A DNA stretch of 64,000 nt from Apostichopus parvimensis (taxonomy: Eukaryota > Echinodermata > Holothuroidea > Aspidochirotida > Stichopodidae). This document shows positions 33,201 through 38,395 of the stretch, in pieces (positions within the stretch are counted from its first letter, which is position 1; every line of letters starts with the position of its first letter). The stretch covers positions 988 through 64,987 of the forward strand of contig KN889831.1 in NCBI GenBank assembly GCA_000934455.1, read 5' to 3'. The notes below the pieces were generated by a model. It saw only the letters and a list, made by a program, of their open reading frames with translations. It did no database searches and was not told the DNA's origin. The position numbers and the translations under genes are program-made.

Positions 33201-34028
33201 CTTTTCCTGAAGGAGAACACTTTGGGCCGATTGTTATAGACGTTAATAGGAGTATGCCACCATAGACTGTTAAACTGAATCATTGTAAACACTCAGAGAA
33301 TTCATCAAGTACATTAGAACTAAATGCTCTGGTCCAGCTGTAGTTCATTAACACATTATGGTGTTGGTCTAATGAAAATATTTATTCCATGATAATTAAA
33401 TCACTGTCTGTTTTTCCCTTCTCTTCTCCCAGCAATGGAGTTGGTTTGAGTGCTGTCTATGTCACAGTTATCTCTGAACTAGAGAGAATTGAAAAAGAGG
33501 GTGCTGTTGATGTATTTCGAACTCTGCATAGACTACGAAAGCAATGTCCTCATGCAGTCCAAACACAGGTTTGTATCAAGGAAATGAATGATTGTCATAT
33601 TACTGAATCTTCCCACTGATATTAGACATTTATTGTACTGTTAAACCTGCTGTGAGGGGGGGGGGGGTTCGTGATTAAACTAATTAAAAGTATGACAATG
33701 TTAATTTTATTGATTGATTGGGGTGCAATGTGACCATGATCATCCTTAGCAGATTACCTCTGACTAGGACATGATCAGTAAATCATTAATGGTTTTGCTT
33801 TGACTGCTTCGTCTGTAGCCAAGGTTTTAAATGAGTTCACATCATGAGGTCAATACAGACCTTTAGAGTAAATGTGGCTGTGTAGGTATATTGAGGCATT
33901 CCACCTTAAGTAGATGTTTATCTGTAAGTTGTCCATTTTCCTTTCATTCCCAGGATGAATACCTTCTGTGTTATGAGCTTCTTAGAGATCATCTTAACAA
34001 TCCAGAAGAATATGCTGTTGTCTTCTAA
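112..34028 (+). CDS. Receptor-type tyrosine phosphatase-like gene, both phosphatase domains apparently inactive (5' partial)
   Basis: Twenty-five exons join in frame and encode about 1,220 residues plus a stop; the signal peptide and any earlier exons lie left of the window. Exons: 112-264, 1507-1755, 4362-4478, 8996-9286, 11224-11538, 12864-12928, 16165-16402, 17630-17720, 18373-18440, 18876-19321, 20762-20849, 21183-21259, 25259-25295, 26256-26353, 26553-26681, 28477-28628, 28824-28959, 29149-29277, 29516-29615, 29753-29832, 30400-30531, 31835-31969, 32504-32631, 33433-33568, 33954-34028. Domain order is EGF, HYR, Cys-rich, Ig, FN3, FN3, membrane helix, tyrosine-rich tail, PTP D1, PTP D2. 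RPTP D1 domains are normally active enzymes that remove phosphate from tyrosine, while D2 is often inactive. Here D1 has lost the signature Arg, the WPD Asp and the Q-loop Gln, and D2 has lost Arg and WPD too. I infer a membrane pseudophosphatase. Exon edges were set from AG/GT sites plus phase continuity; only the first acceptor is non-canonical. Confidence 0.9.
1507..1755 (+). CDS. Gene 1 exon: HYR domain
   Basis: Encodes 83 residues with the hallmarks of the hyalin repeat (HYR) family, an Ig-fold adhesion module: D-V-T-P-P near the start, [12 protein letters not shown] in the middle, P-P-G-S then G-x-T-T-V-T-Y, and [12 protein letters not shown] near the end. Acceptor CAAAG at 1502-1506 and donor GTGATT after 1755 frame a phase 1-1 exon. 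A decayed partial copy lies about 70 bp downstream. Confidence 0.9.
1822..1895 (+). pseudogene. Decayed partial copy of the HYR exon
   Basis: This stretch matches the 3' third of the preceding HYR exon: the run ending 'acagtgatatacagaccca' and then 'acaggaaa..gcagtctgta.ctttgat' can be aligned by eye. Small indels break the frame, and there is no donor at the matching place. It looks like a local duplication of host coding sequence that has decayed inside the intron. Confidence 0.7.
2185..2385. repeat. GC-rich unclassified insert in intron
   Basis: A GC-rich stretch stands out in an AT-rich intron, with G and C runs such as 'ccccagagggggact' and 'aaggggccccctccctctg'. It is probably a short mobile-element fragment, but I see no clear inverted ends, target duplication or Pol III boxes at tRNA spacing. 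I see nothing else convincing in the rest of the intron 1756-4361. Confidence 0.35.
4362..4478 (+). CDS. Gene 1 exon: cysteine-rich EGF-like module
   Basis: Encodes 39 residues with eight cysteines (C-M-S near the start, then [16 protein letters not shown] and Y-Q-C-P). Acceptor TTTACAG ends at 4361 and donor GTAAGG follows 4478, phase 1-1. The cysteine spacing is not that of a standard EGF module; it could be a divergent EGF or another small disulphide module. Its place between the HYR and Ig exons with matching phases makes it a confident exon, though the domain name is uncertain. Confidence 0.75.
4479..8995. other. Long intron without recognised content
   Basis: A 4.5-kb AT-rich intron. 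I see only short simple sequence (CA-rich run near 6700-6718) and one degenerate stretch with 'aggtcaa' words near 5430-5470 that resembles the dispersed repeat found later at 48-54 kb. Short open frames here have no recognisable domain and no splice or composition support. Confidence 0.5.
8996..9286 (+). CDS. Gene 1 exon: Ig-like domain
   Basis: Encodes 97 residues. A first cysteine in V-E-I-N-C-I-L and a second in D-D-Q-F-F-C-I-L are about 60 residues apart, and the run before the second ([14 protein letters not shown]) resembles the Ig E-to-F strand pattern. Acceptor TTTCAG ends at 8995 and donor GTAAGT follows 9286, phase 1-1. The family assignment rests on cysteine spacing and strand pattern only, so it is somewhat less certain than for the HYR and FN3 exons. 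Confidence 0.8.
9440..9698 (+). pseudogene. Decayed tandem copy of the Ig exon and its donor-side intron
   Basis: Matches the preceding Ig exon from 'tctagatcagagga' through 'aatgtcacaggctttgtgta' and on into the intron ('tatagtgtggaat', 'aaagtct'). The copy lacks the 5' part including the first cysteine codon, carries indels that disrupt the frame, and its GTAAGT donor has become GTAGGT. It is a local duplicate of a host exon, now decayed. Confidence 0.8.
10031..10926. mobile_element. Candidate non-autonomous DNA transposon with TA target duplication
   Basis: The inverted pair CATATCAATTCCTT (10029-10042) and AAGGAATTGATATG (10915-10928) bounds a CpG-richer segment about 0.9 kb long. Read with a TA duplication, the terminal repeat is TCAATTCCTT, as expected for a Tc1/mariner-type or other TA-inserting MITE. 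No transposase reading frame is visible. Only about ten terminal bases pair, so the call is moderate. Confidence 0.45.
11224..11538 (+). CDS. Gene 1 exon: fibronectin type III domain 1
   Basis: One exon encodes a complete 105-residue FN3 domain: the proline-rich start (D-P-P-T-E-V), the B-strand Trp in S-V-T-I-T-W, the Y-x-P-Y-F-K strand, then [16 protein letters not shown] with the conserved Leu and Tyr, and the G-E-G-P-R-G-P loop. Acceptor TTCTAG ends at 11223 and donor GTAAGT follows 11538, phase 1-1. Confidence 0.9.
12864..12928 (+). CDS. Gene 1 exon: first part of FN3 domain 2
   Basis: A 65-base exon encodes [11 protein letters not shown] ending V-N-V-T-W-Q, the A-B strands of an FN3 domain including the conserved Trp. 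It starts in phase 1 after TTTTTTTACAG and ends in phase 0 before GTAAGA, which matches the next exon. FN3 domains are often split by an intron near this point. Confidence 0.8.
13613..15381. mobile_element. hAT-like composite non-autonomous element, 1.77 kb
   Basis: Perfect 12-base terminal inverted repeats CAGGGTTCTGCC / GGCAGAACCCTG are flanked by direct copies of AATATG (13607-13612 and 15382-15387). The CAGGG start is hAT-like, but the visible duplication is six bases, not the usual eight. The left arm (about 13640-13830) is shared with the element at 51.5 kb, and an 800-bp core (about 14049-14845) is shared with the element at 47.2 kb. Further hAT-like termini lie inside (a CCCTG end near 14507 and another near 15188). 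No transposase is seen. Confidence 0.75.
16165..16402 (+). CDS. Gene 1 exon: second part of FN3 domain 2
   Basis: Starts in phase 0 after AACAG and ends in phase 1 before GTAATC. It encodes F-T-I-Y-Y-E-I, then the FN3 E-F strands [15 protein letters not shown] and a serine/threonine-rich end ([12 protein letters not shown]) that probably forms the short membrane-proximal stalk. Joined to exon 12864-12928 it completes the domain. Confidence 0.85.
16750..16850 (+). pseudogene. Decayed copy of the FN3 exon 3' end
   Basis: Repeats the last ~60 coding bases of the preceding exon and the donor-side intron ('gtcactacagaccagg..agtgctc.gagtgaaggaagt...tggtaat'). The upstream 'cactacag' could serve as an acceptor, and GTAATA follows at the donor position, so occasional use as a mini-exon cannot be excluded from sequence. 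I treat it as a relic because it lacks the rest of the FN3 fold. Confidence 0.65.
17630..17720 (+). CDS. Gene 1 exon: transmembrane helix
   Basis: Encodes S-E-P-P-S-S-P-V-Y followed by about 20 hydrophobic residues rich in Val, Leu and Ile (L-V-A-L-V-I-P-V ... L-L-V-V-I-I) and a K-R stop-transfer signal that continues R-I-R-R-K in the next exon. This orientation puts the EGF-to-FN3 part outside and the PTP domains inside. Acceptor ATTCAAG ends at 17629; donor GTAAGG follows 17720; phase 1 to phase 2. Confidence 0.9.
18373..18440 (+). CDS. Gene 1 exon: start of juxtamembrane segment with YVN motif
   Basis: Encodes [11 protein letters not shown] followed by [11 protein letters not shown]. The Tyr-Val-Asn (18428-18436) fits the Y-x-N core recognised by Grb2-type SH2 domains when phosphorylated; this is a known motif rule, not proof of use here. 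Acceptor GAATAG ends at 18372; donor GTGAGT follows 18440; phase 2 to phase 1. Confidence 0.85.
18876..19321 (+). CDS. Gene 1 exon: tyrosine-rich juxtamembrane tail with ITAM-spaced motif, start of PTP D1
   Basis: A 149-codon acidic exon. D-Y-I-A-L and K-Y-Q-D-L (18899-18955) form YxxL-x11-YxxL, inside the ITAM spacing rule of 6 to 12. Further tyrosines sit in G-Y-E-R, D-Y-Q-Y-E-D-V, T-E-Y-E-V-P and E-E-Y-T-G-V, all acidic contexts typical of kinase and SH2 targets. The exon end (M-K-I-T-E-Y, then [10 protein letters not shown]) leads into the N-terminal helices of PTP domain 1. Acceptor TTTTCAG ends at 18875; donor GTGAGT follows 19321; phase 1 to 0. Confidence 0.9.
19637..19762 (+). pseudogene. 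Partial copy of the juxtamembrane exon, ITAM pair retained
   Basis: Repeats 18855-18955 with few changes: D-D-P-E-D-Y-I-D-L and P-K-Y-Q-D-L are both still readable. The acceptor TTTTCAGGAG has become TTCTGGGAGA, but an upstream ATAG (ending 19635) opens the same frame in phase 0, which would fit the phase-0 end of the real exon. I see no good donor before the frame stops at 19852. It is a decayed duplicate or, less likely, a rarely used alternative end. Confidence 0.7.
20762..20849 (+). CDS. Gene 1 exon: PTP D1, KNRY-loop region
   Basis: Encodes [13 protein letters not shown] then [12 protein letters not shown]. The usual K-N-R-Y phosphotyrosine-recognition loop reads K-N-F-L, so Arg and Tyr are both gone. 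The next exon completes P-Y-D-H-S-R-V-R-L. Acceptor GCACCAG ends at 20761; donor GTAAGT follows 20849; phase 0 to 1. Confidence 0.9.
21183..21259 (+). CDS. Gene 1 exon: PTP D1, DYINASYI motif
   Basis: Encodes Y-D-H-S-R-V-R-L, then [10 protein letters not shown], the strongly conserved PTP core strand. Acceptor TTACCAAG ends at 21182; donor GTAATT follows 21259; phase 1 to 0. Confidence 0.92.
21852..22465. mobile_element. TTAA-flanked MITE, 614 bp
   Basis: Terminal inverted repeats AGCAGCATTTTGCGT / ACGCAAAATGCTGCT are perfect and sit directly inside TTAA duplications (21848-21851 and 22466-22469). TTAA specificity is shared by piggyBac and Kolobok elements; the termini alone do not separate them. 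An internal hairpin at 22155-22183 has 11-base arms ACCAGGGAGTT / AACTCCCTGGT. No transposase frame is visible. Confidence 0.85.
22870..23830. repeat. Unclassified insert-like sequence in intron
   Basis: The segment is richer in CpG than its surroundings and carries a short inverted pair (ATGAACAGGG near 22884 and CCCTGTTCAT near 22998). Other parts ('tttacc..gcattatacatagg') look repeat-like, but I could not find matching ends or a target duplication. It may be one or more old mobile-element fragments. Confidence 0.3.
23947..24433. mobile_element. hAT-like MITE, 487 bp, with internal foldback
   Basis: Terminal repeats CATAGGCGTAGGAG / CTCCTACGCCTATG are perfect and flanked by the 8-bp direct duplication AATGTATG (23939-23946 and 24434-24441), a hAT signature. 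The left half holds a tandem dimer of about 80 bp (from about 23972 and 24054, 'caatatgctgagaa'). The right half is a long foldback: TGTAACGACTT at 24152-24162 pairs with AAGTCGTTACA at 24388-24398 and the arms continue inward for about 100 bases. Confidence 0.85.
24517..24566. other. Assembly gap of 50 N with identical flanks
   Basis: The 95 bases before the gap (24422-24516) are identical to the 95 bases after it (24567-24661). Such a duplicate suggests two contigs that overlap but were joined with a fixed 50-N spacer, so the true sequence may have no gap and only one copy. Confidence 0.9.
24844..24861 (+). repeat. Poly-G tract
   Basis: A run of 18 G after a TG repeat, followed by G-rich purine sequence to about 24878. 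Similar runs of 11 to 15 G occur on the same strand at 12071-12084, 33656-33667, 34682-34692, 38265-38278 and 41753-41767. Confidence 0.9.
25259..25295 (+). CDS. Gene 1 exon: PTP D1 micro-exon
   Basis: A 37-base exon encodes [12 protein letters not shown], equivalent to the conserved F-I-A-x-Q-(G/A)-P strand of PTP domains. It is joined in phase to A-P-R-E-G-T in the next exon. Acceptor ATTACAG ends at 25258; donor GTTTGT follows 25295. Confidence 0.88.
26256..26353 (+). CDS. Gene 1 exon: PTP D1, DFWRMVW motif
   Basis: Encodes [18 protein letters not shown] and T-I-V-M-L-V, the strongly conserved PTP segment normally read as F-W-x-M-(V/I)-W and I-V-M-L. Acceptor TCTGAAG ends at 26255; donor GTAAAC follows 26353; phase 1 to 0. 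Confidence 0.92.
26553..26681 (+). CDS. Gene 1 exon: PTP D1, YWP segment
   Basis: Encodes H-S-K-D-A-Q-Y-W-P then Y-G-A-M-T-V-L-L and [15 protein letters not shown]. The usual C-x-x-Y-W-P has its Cys replaced. Acceptor AACAACAG ends at 26552; donor GTATGA follows 26681. Phase 0 at the end joins directly to exon 28477 without any exon in between. Confidence 0.9.
28477..28628 (+). CDS. Gene 1 exon: PTP D1, altered WPD loop and catalytic cysteine
   Basis: Encodes [15 protein letters not shown], where active PTPs have W-P-D-H-G-V-P: the general-acid Asp and its Pro are replaced by Tyr and Lys (W-K-Y at 28525-28533). The exon ends in L-L-V-H-C, the catalytic Cys being codon 28624-28626. Acceptor ACATCAG ends at 28476; donor GTAAGA follows 28628; phase 0 to 2. 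Confidence 0.92.
28824..28959 (+). CDS. Gene 1 exon: PTP D1, P-loop without arginine
   Basis: Completes [10 protein letters not shown]. The Cys-x5-Arg signature has Ala (codon 28837-28839) in place of the phosphate-binding Arg. The Q-loop, normally M-V-Q-T, reads M-V-L-T. These losses together make phosphate transfer very unlikely. Acceptor TTTCAAG ends at 28823; donor GTAAGT follows 28959; phase 2 to 0. Confidence 0.92.
28979..29031 (+). pseudogene. Decayed copy of the D1 P-loop exon start
   Basis: Starts 20 bases after the real exon and repeats its first ~50 bases ('gtaa.ggtgttggtgctactggt.cattcatt...ctatgat'). It lacks the rest of the exon and a plausible donor. Another local partial duplicate of coding sequence. 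Confidence 0.7.
29149..29277 (+). CDS. Gene 1 exon: PTP D1 last helix and D1-D2 linker
   Basis: Encodes [15 protein letters not shown], equivalent to the Q-Y-x-F-I-Y-x-A-L-L-E helix that ends PTP domains, followed by linker sequence rich in Lys. Acceptor ATGTTAG ends at 29148; donor GTAGGT follows 29277; phase 0-0. Confidence 0.92.
29516..29615 (+). CDS. Gene 1 exon: start of PTP D2
   Basis: Encodes linker residues [12 protein letters not shown] then [11 protein letters not shown], matching the K-N-R-x-x-x-(I/L)-x-P start of the second phosphatase domain. Acceptor TTTAG ends at 29515; donor GTGAGC follows 29615; phase 0 to 1. Confidence 0.9.
29753..29832 (+). CDS. Gene 1 exon: PTP D2, NDYINATF motif
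   Basis: Encodes V-D-Q-F-R-P-V-L-K then [11 protein letters not shown], equivalent to D-Y-I-N-A-S-x-I. The usual Y-D-x-S-R-V is replaced by V-D-Q-F-R-P. Acceptor TCTTACAG ends at 29752; donor GTTTGT follows 29832; phase 1 to 0. Confidence 0.92.
30400..30531 (+). CDS. Gene 1 exon: PTP D2, TQxPL and DVWRLV segments
   Basis: Encodes G-F-I-M-T-Q-T-P-L then [11 protein letters not shown] and S-I-V-M-L-N, matching typical D2 sequence. A TA-rich stretch and TATTTTCAG form the acceptor (ends 30399); donor GTAGGT follows 30531; phase 0-0. Confidence 0.92.
31835..31969 (+). CDS. Gene 1 exon: PTP D2, YWP segment
   Basis: Encodes S-V-T-V-Y-W-P-I-G then [10 protein letters not shown] and F-T-R-R-H-F-E-V-K, the Y-W-P strand and following sheet of D2. 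Acceptor TTTTACAG ends at 31834; donor GTAAGC follows 31969; phase 0-0. Confidence 0.92.
32504..32631 (+). CDS. Gene 1 exon: PTP D2, missing WPD loop and catalytic cysteine
   Basis: Encodes [19 protein letters not shown], where an active domain would have W-P-D-x-G-x-P: neither Trp-Pro-Asp nor the general acid is present. It ends T-G-P-A-L-V-H-C with Cys at codon 32627-32629. Acceptor GTTTCAG ends at 32503; donor GTATGT follows 32631; phase 0 to 2. Part of this exon is repeated three times downstream. Confidence 0.92.
32641..33360 (+). repeat. Three decayed tandem copies of the D2 cysteine exon, period about 101 bp
   Basis: 'gaattcat' in the exon at 32576 recurs at 32678, 32779 and 33298. 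Each copy runs through the 'cagaactaaa' and 'gtccattg/gtacattg' part and, in the first two, into the intron ('catgtatgtatcatagtct'). The first two intervals are 102 and 101 bp; the third is also 101 bp once the 414-bp insert and its 4-bp duplication are removed. Unequal exchange over exon plus intron explains it best. Confidence 0.9.
32848..33261. mobile_element. Small DNA transposon fragment or MITE, 414 bp, in the exon-copy array
   Basis: Imperfect terminal repeats (GGTAGCACACGCC and the complement of GTATGCCACC) are flanked by direct ATAG (32844-32847 and 33262-33265). The insert interrupts the regular 101-bp array, so the pre-insertion sequence can be inferred and supports these ends. No recognisable transposase; superfamily not assigned. 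Confidence 0.7.
33433..33568 (+). CDS. Gene 1 exon: PTP D2, P-loop without arginine
   Basis: Completes H-C-I-N-G-V-G-L-S-A: Leu (codon 33446-33448) replaces the P-loop Arg. The helix [14 protein letters not shown] follows, and the exon ends [11 protein letters not shown], so unlike D1 the V-Q-T of the Q-loop is kept. Acceptor TCTCCCAG ends at 33432; donor GTTTGT follows 33568; phase 2 to 0. Confidence 0.92.
33954..34028 (+). CDS. Gene 1 last exon: end of PTP D2 and stop codon
   Basis: Encodes [14 protein letters not shown], the final D2 helix, then [10 protein letters not shown] and TAA at 34026-34028. The tail after the helix is only about ten residues. Acceptor ATTCCCAG ends at 33953. No clear AATAAA was found in the next kilobase, so the 3' UTR end is not assigned. 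Confidence 0.92.
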   Translation, partial: DEYLLCYELLRDHLNNPEEYAVVF

Positions 34029-34379
34029 GATGGAGCTGGATTAAATGAAGACTCTGTAAACTATATTACAAGATTAGAGCAGTTGTGACCATTATTTTAT
34101 TCTTTGATATGCTATGTAGTGTTTTTCAAACTAGAATAACTAGTGACTTCATTAACCATCATTTTATACTCATAAACCTGAAACTAAGTGATATCGTTGC
34201 AGAATTTAGATGTTTCAGTTATGAACAGTCTACGTTAGTATTGAAATGAGTCAAATGTTGGACAGGAACATTGCAAGGTAACAAAACCATGTACACTGGT
34301 TCAGCTGATGTAAATAGCCAGATATACACAGAAATCTACAATGTTTCAGTTTTTTCTCCTGTTATCATTTAAATTTTAA

Positions 34380-35470
34380 ATTTAGAACTTCTTGGTGTTA
34401 TTACTATTACTTTCATATGCAACAGTACTTTTACATATATATCTTAGGTTTTACTGTAAATTGTTAATGAATGCTAGATTAAATGTGGCGGGCAGGTTTA
34501 TGTTTTTTGTTCCTATGAACCTTAATTTCACTTTTACAACTTCTTGGTGTTTTTACTATTTTCATATTCAGCAGTGCATTGACAAGTTGATTGGTTTAAT
34601 GAAGGGTACTCGAGTGGTTTAAAGTTATATCTTCATGTTTACTGTAAGTTGTAAAAGAATGCTAGTAGACTTGTGGGAGGAGGGGGGGGGGGTTGGGGTG
34701 GCAGTATTATCAGTTCATAACAGCAAACAATAGGTTAAAGTGTGTACGTAATCATTTGATAATATCTTTCCATAGAATGTATGTTGTACATTATGCACAT
34801 TAAAAATATGTCATTGGAGGAAGTGGAAATGAAAATATGGACACCAAGATTGAAGTATACATGGCCAGTAGTGTTTATTATTAAGAAGAAGTGGGGATAG
34901 AGTTACCTTGTTTCCAAGATGGAGGCATGCCAAAGGTAGTCTTCCCAATTATGAGCATGGAAGTGCCTGTTAGTATATTAGTATATATGGCCAATATTTT
35001 TTAAAGTAAAAGTGGGAAAAGGGTAACATTGTTTTCAAGATGGAGGCATGCTAAAAGTGATCTTCCCAATTATAAACATGGAAGTGACTATTTTTGTATT
35101 AATATACATGGCCAGTAGTGTTTATAAAGTGGAAATGGGAACAGGGTAACTTTGTGTCTAAGATGGAAGCATGCTAAAAGTGATCTTTCCAATTATGAAC
35201 ATGGAAGTGACTATTGAACAGTGTGCAAGTTGTTGTGATGAGGGCTATTGGAGAAGGTTGAATGTCAAATTTTAATTTTACTGTCAGTTGTTAATGAATG
35301 CTACTAGAGGGGATGGGAGGGGGAGAGGGGATGTGTTATCAGTTCATAACAGAAACATTTGTTAGAACAGCTATTTGAGTGTATGTAATCTGATGACTTT
35401 CAAAAGACTATCATCTTGTGCATTTTGCACATTAAGATATGTCTGTCATGTTAGCATTTATACATAGTTA
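34380..35470. repeat. Nested tandem repeats just downstream of gene 1
   Basis: A trimer with units of about 120-126 bp starts near 34855 ('tatacatggccagtagtgtttat', recurring at about 34983 and 35103). Each unit carries 'caagatgga.gcatgc' and 'cccaattatgaacatggaagtg'. Around it a longer motif ('ttactgta.gttgt.aatgaatgct') recurs near 34450, 34640 and 35278, and 'acttcttggtgtt' recurs at about 34387 and 34540. The region probably overlaps the gene 1 3' UTR. Confidence 0.75.
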
Positions 35471-38395
35471 TTTGACTGTACTTAATCACTTTTGATTACA
35501 ACAAAGAAACCCTGGATATCTCCACAGTTTCACATAGTTTCTTTCAGAATGTCTGTCTTTGTCTGTTCTTTCAACTTTTATTTTATGATAAAACAGTGTT
35601 AAATTAGTCTTGATAATCAGTGATAAATCACTCAGCAATTTGGCAGCAATATCCAACAGTAATGGAGTTTACAGCTGTACTCTCGCACGGTAAGTCTCAA
35701 GGTAAAGTCAGAATATACAAGCTATATTGTTCGTCTGCTCTTGGAGATGTAAGACTAACAACCTCCTATTTGTTATAACAGCTGAGATGATAAAACCACA
35801 AGATAGCCTGTTTCTGTCTATAAAATATATGCCATTTATCAACAACACATTAACACAAACTTTTCCTCCCATGTTCATGAAACCAGGACAGCGAGGGTTA
35901 ATATCAATTATTGTTACTAGTTGATAAATCCACTTGTACCATTCGGAGCATTTTATTAAAGCTACCTGAAGCATTCCATGAACTATTTACTGCATCATGT
36001 GTAACTTAAGTTATTAACTTGAACCAAATTTTGTAGTCGCCCAGCATATGGTAGTTCTAGTCCATTGTGGACCAAACAGCAAACAAATTTTAACTATAGA
36101 CAGAAACCCAACAAGTTTAGTTATTCCTGAGACCTTTTCTATGACAATATTAAGTGCAACGTTGCATAAGTTTTGACCATTGACAGCAAGGTTTTTTACA
36201 GAAAAGTTGACCTAATTTTAAAGTATTAAGTTCATTTAAACTTCAAGGTGTCAATTATCGTGTTTACAAGGTTTTCAAACGTTCACTCTGACCGCAGACG
36301 AAGTCTGTTGACACTTGACTGCAGAGAAAGTAAAATATTTCTTAAACTTCCAAGGTACAAGTGAATACCAAAAACCAAATCTGAACCCATGACCCAGCCT
36401 CAAAGAGTATTGATTACATTACCGAAATTGAAATCAAGCTCTGTGAAAGCCATGAATACATATTCAATTAACAATAAAATTCATAACTTTTTCGACATTC
36501 GAAATTTCCAAGGCACGGTCCTTGGCAGCAATGTTCTTGCAGTAATATCGATCTAACTATCAAGTATTAAGTTCATCTAAACACTAATATGGGAGTTATC
36601 GTGTATACAATGCGTTTAGACATTGACCACATCACTGTTGACAATTGACTCCACAGACAGGAATGAGGTAATTGAACTTACTCATTAAGGTCAATCTGCG
36701 TATACCACATGTAAAGTTCCTAAAAGCTTTATTTTTGTAGTTATCGTGTTTCCAATGTTCTCAGACGTTCACATGCATCTGGCATAAATCTTTGACCTCT
36801 AATGGCCTAAATAATCTCCGGGAGAAGCAGATTGTTTTAAATGTCTGTGGTGTTTCAAATTATGTTTACACAAAGTATTCTGGTAAAGTCAAATGTTGCA
36901 ACTTTCGGCTGTCGGAAGTGAGCTGAATTGAATGAAGTCTCAAAGTTGGCGAGAAGTTTTACTAATGCAACATATTATTATTTATCAGGTGATGATTATA
37001 TCGCTTTTTGTTTTACAAGTGATCGTCTGTTTCTAAGGTAGAGTGACCATCAACAACTATACACTCAAATGTAGGATATCGATTGAACTCATGTTACAAA
37101 ACTAGACTTGCGAAAGTTGAATTGGGGGGAAACTATTGTACATTACATAACACAAGTATGTCATTCCGGAGTTTTGAACGGGCGCCCTCTACTATCCGTA
37201 TGTTCAACAATGTTAACTTTTCAGTTACTCTACTGGTATTAATCATTACACTAGATCTTTGTATCAATATTGGCGAAGGATAATTTATTTTTTTCGATTC
37301 ATATATTTTATTCTCTGTCGCAATTTCGATTTTCTGAAACTTTCGATATTTTGACTTGCAAAGAACTAGACTCACATGGCAGAGCTGACCAAATTTTATG
37401 TAGTGTTATGCAATGTTATGAACTTTAATGTAATGTAGCCTATATTGTTACAATTAAACATATTTCATTGTAATGAACGCATATGGACTATTATAGAGGC
37501 AATAAAAATTTGCGTATGGAAATTTCGGCAAAGATTGCGTATGGAATTTTCGGCAACTTGTGTGTTCCTGACTAATTCGAAAATAGTACGAAACTGATTT
37601 TATTACACAGAAGATGAATCTGGTTTAACTTAAGTACAGATATATGATGAACGCAAATGCAGGCACGTGACCATAAACAATGAGGAAAACCAGTACATAT
37701 AGAAACAATATGCTATATTGCCTACATGATGCATGTTCGTAAGGCATTCGTGAAGGCATAGACCCACAGTCAACTTAAAAATTTATCAACGAAAGAAAAC
37801 ATTTTTTTAATTGTTGGTCCACTGGGTCCTAGAGATGGGGATGCCTGGTGGGATCGATGTCCCAGCTAGAAGCTCATGACATCGTATGTTGGACATCTAT
37901 GAAAATTGTTTTTGAAATATCGTTGTTATCGTTGTTGTTATATTATTATATAGCCTACCTGGTAGATGAATGAGGAGGACAATGCAACTGACGGGGGTCA
38001 CTTATAGCGGGCTAGGGTTTTCAGTTATACATGGACTTCCGTAAAGCTATCATGGGACTGTAGTACGTGCGGCTGATTGGTACATGAGCAGAAGCAAAAT
38101 GTATATGATTAGTACAGTAGCACATTATCTTCTTGCTAAAGGACTTGCATCCTTGACTGTACCAAATGTTCCAACTGAAAAGCATTTATTAATTCCGCCT
38201 TAGAAGTTCCCTAAATGTCTTTTCTTCCTTTCACTAGCTTAATGGGGGTGATGTGGGGGGGGGGGGGGACATTTCACATTCTCACATTTGGAAATATCAA
38301 GGCAGCCGTGCTGTTTGTAGTTTGTAACTACAGTCACGTGACACAACTTTGACACCACCTCTTACGTGCTGATAATAACGTAAACTTGTCATTTA
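35471..38395. other. Intergenic region, no gene recognised
   Basis: Contains a degenerate two-copy repeat of about 350 bp (roughly 36200-36480 and 36500-36800; shared words 'aagtattaagttcat' and 'ttatcgtgt'), a short duplication near 37507-37560 ('ttgcgtatgga') and a G14 tract at 38265. No open frame shows a domain or splice support. It separates the stop of gene 1 from the presumed start of gene 2. Confidence 0.5.

Noticed and set aside
34029-35000. A poly-A signal for gene 1
   Set aside because: No clear AATAAA was seen; a nearby ATTAAA is too weak to call without RNA evidence.
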